Of a stretch of 64,000 bases of DNA, positions 28,050 to 36,400 are shown in pieces. Below the pieces are notes generated by a model. The model was not told where the DNA came from and searched no databases. It was given only the letters and a program-made list of their open reading frames with translations. The position numbers and the translations under genes were made by a program. This DNA is from Methylomicrobium lacus_A (lineage in GTDB: Bacteria > Pseudomonadota > Gammaproteobacteria > Methylococcales > Methylomonadaceae): contig NZ_CP169217.1 of NCBI RefSeq assembly GCF_041897535.1, positions 3,844,001 to 3,908,000 of the forward strand, in the 5' to 3' direction. The stretch's first letter is position 1. Every line of letters begins with the position of its first letter.

Positions 28050-29804
28050 ATGCGCACGACTCAATTCCCGCTCAACACCGTAAAAGAAACTCCCGTGGAC
28101 GCCGTCGTGGCGAGCCATCAATTGATGATCCGGGCCGGGCTGATCCGCAAACTGGCCGCTGGTTTATATACCTGGCTGCCTCTGGGGTTGAGAGTCCTGC
28201 GCAAGGTCGAGAAAATTACCCGCGAAGAAATGGAGAGGGCGGGCGCCCTGGAAGTGTTGATGCCGGCCTTGCAGCCGGCCGAATTGTGGCAGGAAACCGG
28301 GCGCTGGGAAAAATACGGCCCGGAACTTGCCCGCCTGAAAGACCGGCACGAGCGCGACTTCTGCCTGGGGCCGACGCATGAAGAAATCATCACCGATCTG
28401 GCGCGCAACGAGATCAAGAGCTACAAGCAGCTGCCGATCACCTATTATCAGATTCAGACCAAGTTCCGCGACGAGATCCGCCCGCGCTTCGGCGTCATGC
28501 GTTCGCGCGAATTCGTGATGAAGGATGCCTATTCGTTCCATATGGACCAGGAATCGCTGCAGGAAACTTATCAGGTGATGCATGGGGCCTACACCGAGAT
28601 CTTCAACCGCTTCGGTTTGAAATTCCGCGCGGTGATGGCCGATTCCGGCGCGATCGGCGGCGCGGTCTCGCACGAGTTTCACGTGTTGGCCGATTCGGGC
28701 GAAGATGCGATCGCGTTTTCGACCAGCAGCGATTATGCGGCCAACATCGAGCAGGCGGAAGCTTTGCCGCCTAAATCCCCCGCAGCCTTCCCAACGGAAG
28801 CCTTGGAGAAAATAGCGACCCCCGGCCAAAAATCGATTGCCGAAGTCAGCGCGTTTTTAAACGTCGCGCCGGACAAAATCCTGAAGACGATCGCAGTGAT
28901 GCGTCAAGTTCGGAATGATCGGAACGAGGAAATCGATGTCTTCTGCCTGCTGTTTTTACGCGGCGATCATGAGCTGAATGAAGTCAAGGCGCGCAAGGTA
29001 TTGGGGGATTTTCGTTTCGCCCACGACGAAGAAATCGAACAACATCTGGGTTGCCGCGCCGGCTACATTGGTCCTGTATTGAAGGATTCGGGCAAGTCCG
29101 TGCAATGGTGGGCCGATCATTCGGCGATGCATCTGAGCGATTTTGTCTGTGGCGCCAACGAAGCAGGCTTCCACTACAAAGGCGCCAACTGGGAAAGGGA
29201 TTTTCTCTCAACGTCGATTGCGGATACTTCGGGACATGTCGCCGATATCCGTAATGTCGTCGAAGGCGATCCGAGCCCTGACGGCCAGGGCACGTTGAAG
29301 ATCGCGCGCGGCATCGAGGTCGGGCACATCTTCCAGTTGGGCACCCGCTACAGCGAGTCGATGAAGGCGGCGGTGATCAACGAAGGCGGCAAGAATCACA
29401 CGATGATCATGGGCTGTTACGGCATCGGCATTTCGCGCGTCGTCGCGGCCGCGATCGAGCAGAATCACGACGACAAAGGCATCATCTGGCCGGCCAGCCT
29501 GGCGCCGTTCCAGGTCGCGCTGTGCCCGATGAACATGCACAAATCCGAACGCCTGAGGGCCGTCGCGGAACAACTGTACCAGGACCTGCTTGCCGCCGGC
29601 ATCGATGTGTTGTTCGACGACCGCAAGGTGCGCGCCGGCTTCATGTTCTCCGACATGGAATTGATCGGCATCCCGCACTGCATCGTGGTCGGCGACCGCG
29701 GCCTCGACACCGGCACGGTCGAATACAAGGCCAGAACGGCGAGCGAGAATCAGGAAGTTCCGATGGCGGAATTGATCGATTTTCTGAAAGCCAAGCTCGC
29801 TTAA
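28050..29804 (+). CDS. proS: Prolyl-tRNA synthetase (bacterial type with editing domain)
   Basis: The 584-residue class II synthetase has motif 1 and 2 regions (GLYTWLPLGLRVLRKVEKI near residue 40, DEIRPRFGVMRSREFVMKDAYSF near 140), a YbaK-like editing insertion from about 225 to 400, and a C-terminal anticodon-binding domain. E. coli ProS is 572 residues. It charges tRNA-Pro and hydrolyses mischarged Ala-tRNA-Pro through the insertion. A possible -10 box TAAAAT lies about 35 bases upstream. A strong hairpin terminator follows the stop. Confidence 0.97.
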   Translation: MRTTQFPLNTVKETPVDAVVASHQLMIRAGLIRKLAAGLYTWLPLGLRVLRKVEKITREEMERAGALEVLMPALQPAELWQETGRWEKYGPELARLKDRHERDFCLGPTHEEIITDLARNEIKSYKQLPITYYQIQTKFRDEIRPRFGVMRSREFVMKDAYSFHMDQESLQETYQVMHGAYTEIFNRFGLKFRAVMADSGAIGGAVSHEFHVLADSGEDAIAFSTSSDYAANIEQAEALPPKSPAAFPTEALEKIATPGQKSIAEVSAFLNVAPDKILKTIAVMRQVRNDRNEEIDVFCLLFLRGDHELNEVKARKVLGDFRFAHDEEIEQHLGCRAGYIGPVLKDSGKSVQWWADHSAMHLSDFVCGANEAGFHYKGANWERDFLSTSIADTSGHVADIRNVVEGDPSPDGQGTLKIARGIEVGHIFQLGTRYSESMKAAVINEGGKNHTMIMGCYGIGISRVVAAAIEQNHDDKGIIWPASLAPFQVALCPMNMHKSERLRAVAEQLYQDLLAAGIDVLFDDRKVRAGFMFSDMELIGIPHCIVVGDRGLDTGTVEYKARTASENQEVPMAELIDFLKAKLA

Positions 29805-29824
29805 GCGGGCCTCGGCGATTACGA

Positions 29825-29847
29825 AACGGGCGGATATTCCGCCCGTT
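29825..29847 (+). terminator. Rho-independent terminator after proS
   Basis: AACGGGCGG (29825-29833), loop ATATT and CCGCCCGTT (29839-29847) are followed by TGTTTTG. It lies between convergent genes and may serve both. Confidence 0.8.
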
Positions 29848-29861
29848 TGTTTTGCTGGAGC

Positions 29862-30194
29862 TTACTGTGCGGCTTTGAGATGGGTTACCGCGGCTTCGGC
29901 ATGTTGGGTCGCTTCGGGAGCATGGCCCAGATTGCCGTGATTGATCGCTTCCTCGAGTTCGGCGGCGCCGGCTTCCAGATGCTCTTTTTGCAGCCCCTTA
30001 TCGACGATCGCGCCGGCGAGCGCATGTTCCAGCGCCGCACTGGCATGCTCGACCAGCACTTTCGGATGGCCGGCCTTGCCGTGTTCGACGGCGGCTTGGG
30101 CATGTTCGAGTGCGGCGGCGGCATGTTCCTCGGCAAAGGCGGTCGAACAGGCGAATAACAAGACAGCGGCGCTGGCGGTTATTATTTTTTTCAT
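29862..30194 (-). CDS. smbP: SmbP-like small periplasmic metal-binding protein
   Basis: The 110-residue product has a signal peptide (MKKIITASAAVLLFACSTAFA). A mature helical protein of repeated histidine-containing units follows (EHAAAALEHAQAAVEHGKAG, then LVEHASAALEHA), matching the pattern of SmbP from Nitrosomonas europaea, a four-helix periplasmic protein that binds copper and other divalent metals. The ATG at 30194 is chosen because GAGGAAA lies about eight bases upstream; an earlier ATG at 30212 would add six residues. It stands alone, convergent with proS. Confidence 0.8.
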   Translation of the reverse strand: MKKIITASAAVLLFACSTAFAEEHAAAALEHAQAAVEHGKAGHPKVLVEHASAALEHALAGAIVDKGLQKEHLEAGAAELEEAINHGNLGHAPEATQHAEAAVTHLKAAQ

Positions 30195-30439
30195 GATCGT
30201 TTTCCTCTTCATTGTTCTAGGTGATCGATCCTGTCTTCAATGAACGCGGCCGATGATTTATATCGAGAGCTGCGATCAGAAGATCAGGATCGAGGCTTTT
30301 TCAATAATATTGGAATTCAACTTCAGTGTGTTGCTGAACGCAACACCGCTATTAGATCATAAAAGCTTGTCTCGGTTCATCTGAAATTTGCAACGATAAC
30401 AGAACGTTAACATAAGAATAGATTGATAAAGACCGACTT

Positions 30440-30973
30440 TTAATTTTTCCGCATCAATTTAAGCGTGCTTTCCGGCAGATTGCCGGTATTTGCATCTTCG
30501 AGGTACAGGCGGGCGTCTTCGTGCACCGCGGTCATGAACTGGATCAACTGCATTTCATACTGGATCTTTTGCTCGTAGTCCTCGGCTTCCCACATGCTAT
30601 GCAGCAGATGCTTGGCATGGTGGTGGATGGTCAACGCGACCGATTCGGGCAAATGCGTATAGCTGTTCTGGATCGACTTTTTCAATTGATCGAGCGAGTC
30701 GAGATAGTGCTGATAATCCTTGATATCCTGCTTGCAGCGGGTTTTGTACATCAACAGTTCCGCATCGTGCCGGGTTTTTAGCAGGGCGATCTCGTGCTCC
30801 AGCTGCACGCTGTGCTTTTTCAGCTCGGTTTCGAGCGCTTTTTCGGCCAGGATGCGTTGTTGCCGCAATTGTGCCAGCTCGGCCTGATTGTCGCGGCGCC
30901 ATCGCAGATTACGGTCCTTGATCGAGTGCCAAAGATCGACGAGGCCGAGCAGCCATTTCGATAAGTTATGCAT
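30440..30973 (-). CDS. Uncharacterised coiled-coil protein
   Basis: The 177-residue, largely helical protein has heptad-rich stretches (about residues 30-100: ELAQLRQQRILAEKALETEL) and a His-rich helix (IHHHAKHLLHSM). It has no signal peptide; the short hydrophobic N-terminus (MHNLSKWLLGLVDLWHS) may be amphipathic. No family is recognised. The ATG at 30973 overlaps the end of the upstream membrane/coiled-coil gene by eight bases, so the two form a coupled pair. Confidence 0.65.
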   Translation of the reverse strand: MHNLSKWLLGLVDLWHSIKDRNLRWRRDNQAELAQLRQQRILAEKALETELKKHSVQLEHEIALLKTRHDAELLMYKTRCKQDIKDYQHYLDSLDQLKKSIQNSYTHLPESVALTIHHHAKHLLHSMWEAEDYEQKIQYEMQLIQFMTAVHEDARLYLEDANTGNLPESTLKLMRKN

Positions 30974-31499
30974 GCTCGCGGTGGGTGAGGATCGTTTGTT
31001 GCAGCGCAATCAGGCCTTCGATATTCGCCTGCCGGCGATAAGCGCGATTTTGCCGGCGCCAGGTTTTGAATAGGTCTGCCGAAACCTGTGCTTTGATCGC
31101 GGCGAGGTCGCTGTCGATCGCCTTGGCCAGCGAGCGACTGTGTGTCCGGTTGTTCGCCTGGGTCAGCCGTCGCATTTTGGCTTCGAGGAAATAACGGGTT
31201 TGCAGCCGGCGGTGAAAAAATAGCCCGCGCTCCCGGTCGAGTTTTCCCTGAACGAACCAGAGTCGGCGCTGCCGGCGTTCGATACCGGAAAAATAACGAC
31301 GGATTGCGCACAGGATGTGTTTGCCGGCGAGCAGCAACAGAGCGGCGAACAGCAGGGCGAACGAGGCGAGCAAAGATAATGCCCCGAGTGGATAAAAAGC
31401 TTGGGTGAGATAGGCAAGAAGCGGCAGCGCGGAAAACGCTTCCGCGGCCAAAAACAGCGCCAGCGCGGCGATGAAGAGAGACAAGGCGATTTTGATCAT
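30966..31499 (-). CDS. Uncharacterised membrane-anchored coiled-coil protein
   Basis: The 177-residue product has two hydrophobic helices in the first 65 residues (ALSLFIAALALFLAAEAF and SLLASFALLFAALLLLAGKH). A strongly basic helical cytoplasmic region follows (RRYFSGIERRQRRLWFVQ). The family is not recognised. It overlaps the next coiled-coil gene, suggesting that the two products form a membrane-tethered complex. Confidence 0.65.
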   Translation of the reverse strand: MIKIALSLFIAALALFLAAEAFSALPLLAYLTQAFYPLGALSLLASFALLFAALLLLAGKHILCAIRRYFSGIERRQRRLWFVQGKLDRERGLFFHRRLQTRYFLEAKMRRLTQANNRTHSRSLAKAIDSDLAAIKAQVSADLFKTWRRQNRAYRRQANIEGLIALQQTILTHREHA

Positions 31500-31563
31500 A
31501 GGATTTGGCGATAAATGAGTCGAAAAATGCTTATGCCAAAACTCCCTTTATGATTTTGCCGCT

Positions 31564-31599
31564 CCCATGCAGGAGAGGCTAACGCCGCTCCTGCATGGG
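31564..31599. repeat. Perfect 12-bp inverted repeat downstream of the diflavin reductase gene
   Basis: CCCATGCAGGAG at 31564-31575 and CTCCTGCATGGG at 31588-31599 form a 12-bp stem with a 12-base loop. No T tract follows on the minus strand. It could be a Rho-independent-like stop, an mRNA-stabilising hairpin or a REP-type palindrome. Confidence 0.6.
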
Positions 31600-31617
31600 T
31601 TTGCATGCAAGGGTTGA

Positions 31618-33357
31618 TCAATACACGTCGCGGACGTAGCGCTTGTCCTTTTTCAGCTGGTTCACATAGTCGACAGCCTGCTGTTCGCTCATTTTTCCGT
31701 GTTCGGCGATCACGTCATGCAACGCCTTGTCGACGTCCTTCGCCATCCGGTAGGCGTCGCCGCAGACGAAGAAATAGCCGCCCTGTTCGAGCCAGGCGAA
31801 CAATTCGGCGCCGTTTTCGCGCATCCTGTCCTGTACATAGATTTTTTCGGCCTGGTCGCGCGAAAATGCCAGATCGAGGCGGGTTAAGAGGCCGCTGGCC
31901 TGCATCGCTTCGATTTCGTCGCGGTACATGAAATCGGTCGCGGCATTGCGGTCGCCGAAGAACAGCCAGTTTTTGCCGGAAGCCTTCCGGTATTCCCTTT
32001 CCTGCAGGAAGGCGCGGAACGGCGCGAGGCCGGTGCCGGGGCCGACCATGATCATCGGCAGGCTGTTGTCGTCCGGCACCCGGAACACCTTGTTCGGGGT
32101 GAAGAAGCAGCGCACTTCGGTCGTGTCATCGACCAGATCGGCCAGGAAGGTCGAACAGACGCCCTTATGCTGGCGGTCGAAGCTCTCGTAACGCACGCTG
32201 GCGACGGTCAGATGCACCGAGTCGGGATATTTCTTGCCGCTCGACGAGATCGAATAGGCGCGATGCTGCAACGGTTTCAACAATTCGATGAACTCGGCGG
32301 CGGAAAATTCGCAGCCGGGATTCTGCCGCAGCAAATCCAGCGTGTCGCGCCCCCATAAATAATCGGCCAGCTTGTCCTTGTCGCCGGATTGGAGGATCGC
32401 ATTCAATTCCTTGTTGCCGGAGCGACTGGCGATTTCCTCGATCAGCTCCTTGCTCGGCGTCTTGATTTCGAACTGGGTGCGCAAGGCCTCGGAGAAGGGC
32501 ATCAGTTCGCCGTGGACAAATTCACTTTCATCTCCGTTGCAGCCGATGGCATCAACGATATCCTTAATCAGCTCCGGACAGTTGGTCGGCACCACGCAAA
32601 GGGCGTCGCCGGCCTCATAGGTCATCCCGGAGCCCGCGATCGAAATCTCGTAATGACGGGTTTCCTTAGAGGATGACGGCGCGGTCACCCAGCGGTTGAC
32701 CAGCATCTTGGCCGGGAACGGATTCTTCCGGTTGTATTGCGATTTTTCGGCTGGCGCTTCGGCCTCGACGACCGTCGCGGTCGTGCTGCCGCCGGACATG
32801 AACGGAATGACCGCCTTGATCCAGGCTTCGGCGGGCTCTTCGAAATCGACATCGCAGTCGGTGCGTTCATAAATGCGCTGCGCGCCGAGTGCCGCGAGCC
32901 GTTCGTCCCAGTCCTTGCCGGCCTGGCAGAACAGATCGTAGCTGGTATCGCCGAGCGCGAGCACCGAGTATTGCAGTTTTTCGAGCCGCGGCATCGCATC
33001 GCTTTTGACCGCATCCCAGAGCATCTGCGCATTGTCCGGCATTTCGCCTTCGCCGTAAGTGCTGGTGATCACCAAGAGATACTCCATCCCGGCCAGCGCA
33101 TCCGCTTCGATCTCGTCCATGCCTTTGACGACCGGCTTGAGGCCGTGCGCCTTGGCGATGCCGGCGGCGTCGTTCGCGACCGATTCGGCCGTGCCGGTCT
33201 GGCTGCCGTACAGGATGTTGATCACGCGGCTGGCGGTTTGTTGGGCGGCGCCTGCGCTCTGGATCATGTGCGTGTGCATGCCGGCAAAAAAGCCGCTGAG
33301 CCAGGCGCGCTGGCTTTCGCTATAGGGACCGTCGAAAGGAATTTGCGGTGTTTTCAT
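31618..33357 (-). CDS. CysJ-like NADPH diflavin reductase (flavodoxin + FNR domains)
   Basis: The 579-residue product has an N-terminal flavodoxin domain (LYGSQTGTAESV near residue 50, ITSTYGEGEMPDNA, LALGDTSYDLFCQAGK), an FAD-binding domain with AYSISSS, and an NADP-binding C-terminus (MVGPGTGLAPFRAFLQ, FGDRN, FVCGDAYRMAKDV) ending RYVRDVY as in CysJ. This layout transfers electrons from NADPH through FAD and FMN to a partner. In E. coli CysJ the partner is the sulfite reductase haemoprotein CysI. No cysI is nearby; the gene lies 82 bases downstream of gltB on the same strand, so its partner here is open. Confidence 0.88.
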   Translation of the reverse strand: MKTPQIPFDGPYSESQRAWLSGFFAGMHTHMIQSAGAAQQTASRVINILYGSQTGTAESVANDAAGIAKAHGLKPVVKGMDEIEADALAGMEYLLVITSTYGEGEMPDNAQMLWDAVKSDAMPRLEKLQYSVLALGDTSYDLFCQAGKDWDERLAALGAQRIYERTDCDVDFEEPAEAWIKAVIPFMSGGSTTATVVEAEAPAEKSQYNRKNPFPAKMLVNRWVTAPSSSKETRHYEISIAGSGMTYEAGDALCVVPTNCPELIKDIVDAIGCNGDESEFVHGELMPFSEALRTQFEIKTPSKELIEEIASRSGNKELNAILQSGDKDKLADYLWGRDTLDLLRQNPGCEFSAAEFIELLKPLQHRAYSISSSGKKYPDSVHLTVASVRYESFDRQHKGVCSTFLADLVDDTTEVRCFFTPNKVFRVPDDNSLPMIMVGPGTGLAPFRAFLQEREYRKASGKNWLFFGDRNAATDFMYRDEIEAMQASGLLTRLDLAFSRDQAEKIYVQDRMRENGAELFAWLEQGGYFFVCGDAYRMAKDVDKALHDVIAEHGKMSEQQAVDYVNQLKKDKRYVRDVY

Positions 33358-33439
33358 TTCCGTTTAAATGTTGAATCAATAAAAATCTGAGTCCCCCCGG
33401 AAGCCGGGGGGACGCAACGCGATGCGACTGCGGGTGAGA

Positions 33440-36400
33440 TCAGGCCGTTTGTTCGTTCAACATGCCCTGCACGATGCCGAGGCCCGCGAGACTGGCCAGG
33501 TATTCCTCGATCGAAGGAATGCCGGCGAGCGCCGCCTTGTTGACCTGGTCCTGTTCGATGATCCAGGCGGTGGAGCCGATCGAATAAATGCTTTGCACCG
33601 AGCGGTTGATCAGCGCGGTCTTATAGTCGTTCAGACGCTTGTCCGCCAGCAGCCAGGCCAGTTGCTCGTCCGTATAATTGCTGTAGGCTTCGCGGGTGGT
33701 CTTGACCAGCGTATCCTGCAATTTGCGCGGACGCTCGACGATCAGCTTGCGCGCGGCCTGTTCGACCCGGCCTTGGCTGCGCTGCGATTCGGGCAGATGC
33801 TTCAGCAGATCCTGCGCGACCTGCTGCGCCTTTTCGAGCACCATGAAGCTGTTGACCAGCTTGAAGGTCAGTGCGGTGTCGGTCGCGCCGTAGGCCGGAA
33901 TCGCGCCGCCGAACAGCGGGCTGGCGTTCCGATAGGCTTCGCTGACCTGCTCGATTTGCCGGCGCGCCAGTTCGATCGACAATTCCTCGATCATTTCCTT
34001 GCGGTCCAGCGCTTTTTGCAGGTCCTTCGCCGACTGCGTCTTGTTCAGCCACAAAGGCAGCGCGAACTTGAAATGCTCGCGTTCGTTCGCCCAGTTGTCC
34101 AGCAGCTTTTTCGCCTTGCTCGAATTCGCATAATCCGCATGCTGTTCGAGCATCGCCAACACGAACTGTTCATGCGCGCGTGCGGTGTCGCTGTCTTCGT
34201 TCAGGCGGCGCAGTTCGACCGACGACTTGTCGTACAGGTTTTCGAGCCGGTTTTCCGGATCGTACTGGTAGGCGTTGCCGCCGGACATGCCGTTGCAGAA
34301 ACCCTTGCCGAAGCCGCCGATGTTCAGTACCGCGCCGTTGGTCATGTATTCGCAGGCGAAATCGCCGACGCCTTCGACGACCGCCATGGCGCCGGAGTTG
34401 CGCACCGCGAAGCGGTCGCCGGCCTCGCCGTTGATGAAGGCTTTGCCGCCGGTCGCGCCGAACAGGGCAAAGTTGCCGATCAAGACATTGTTGCCGGGCG
34501 TCTTGACGCCGCCGCCGGGCGATTCGACGATCAACAGGCCGCCGCACATCGACTTGCCGACGCCGTCGTTGCAGGTGCCGAGATGCTCCATGCGCATGCC
34601 GTCGTTCAGGAAGGCCGCATAGCTTTGGCCGGCCGAACCCGTGGTGCGGATCACCACGCTGTCGGGCGCCAGATATCGGCGGCCTTCGGCCCGGTGGCCC
34701 TTGCCGAGGTTCAGATAGATCGGTTGGGTCTTCGCGATCTGCTCGTCGGACAATTGATAGGCCAACATCCGCTCGATGTCGATCGCGGTCTGGCCGCCGA
34801 CGGTCTTGTGCCGGTTGTTCAGCTTGAACTCGCCGCCTTCGATCACGACTTGCGTTTGACCTTTCTCGATCAGCTCCGCCTTGACCTTGTTGATGATCTT
34901 GTCGTCGATGCCGAAGTTCGCTTCGAGGTATATCGGTTTGGCGATCTTGACCACGTCGGCATAGGCCAGCATCTTGGTCAGATCGACCTGGCCGATCAAG
35001 GACGGATGCTCGATCAGATGCAGTAAGTCGGTCTGGCCGCGGATTTCCGCCAGGCTCTTGTAGCCCAGGACGGCCAGGATTTCGCGGACTTCGTGCGCCA
35101 GATTCATCAGGTATTGCGCCAATACGCGCGGATCGCCCTTGAATTCTTCGTGCGCGGTGGTGAGTCCCGCCGGACACTTGATGTTGCAGTTTTTCGCCAT
35201 CACGCAGCGCAGCATCATCAAGGCGGTGGTGCCGAATTCGAACGAATCCGCGCCCAGGATCGCCGACTTGACGACGTCGAGGCCGCTTTGATGCGCGCCG
35301 CTGCAACGCAGAATGACCTTGTCGCGCAGGCCGTTCACCGACAGCGCCTGATGCACTTCGGCGATGCCGATTTCGGGCGAGCGGCCGCTGTTTTTCAGGC
35401 TGGTCACCGCCGCCGCGCCGGTACCGCCGGTGTTGCCGGCGACGTTGATCACGTCCGCGCCGGCTTTGGCGACGCCGACCGCGATCGTGCCGATGCCTTC
35501 GGACGATACCAGCTTGACGCCGACCTTCACGCGTGCGGCTTTCGCATCGTGAATCAACTGACCCAGATCCTCGATCGAATAGGTGTCATGATGCGGCGGC
35601 GGGCTGACCAGTTCGACTCGGGGCGTGCCGCCGCGCAGCGCCGCGATCTCAACCGAGACTTTCGGGGCCGGCAATTGGCCGCCTTCGCCCGGTTTTGCGC
35701 CTTGCGCGATCTTGATTTCGATCTCGCGCAAATTCGGATCGGCCAGATAGCCGGCCCAGACGCCGAAACGGCCGGAGGCGAACTGCTTGATGTTGCAGGA
35801 TTTCAGCGTATTGAAACGGCTCGAATGCTCGCCGCCTTCGCCGCAGTTGCTCAAGGAGCCGACGATGTTGAAGCCTTGCGCGACCGCTTCGTGCGCTTCG
35901 GCCAACAATGCGCCGTGACTCATCGCGCCGGAAGCGAGGGTCGGGGTGATCTGATGCGCCGGTTGCACTTCCGACAACGCGATCGGATCGCGGGCCGTTT
36001 GAATCGTATTCAGGTAATTGGCAAGCAGACTATGCGTGTCGGCCACTTTCAATTTCAGCGCGGTTCTTTCGACCGCGACCGTGAATTCGGTGCCCTCAAA
36101 GCGATGCTTGAAGTGCAGAGCCAGTTGCTCCAAGCGCGGTGCGGTGGAGTTTCCGTTCAGGCTGACCGTGAAACTGTCTTCGCCGGTTTTGCAGACGCTG
36201 AGGCCGCGAACCAAATAATTGATGTTGCCGCGCAGGTTTTGCTTGCCCAAAATCCGGTCGAAATCGGCCTGGGTTTCGGCGGAGGTCACGTCGGCCGGAA
36301 AGTCCATGATGTCGCGCAGCGCCGCCGGACGCGCATCGCGCTCCAGGTACAGATTCTTCGTGAAGCTGCGGTAAGCCGGCGTGATGCCGAAGCCGTCGAT

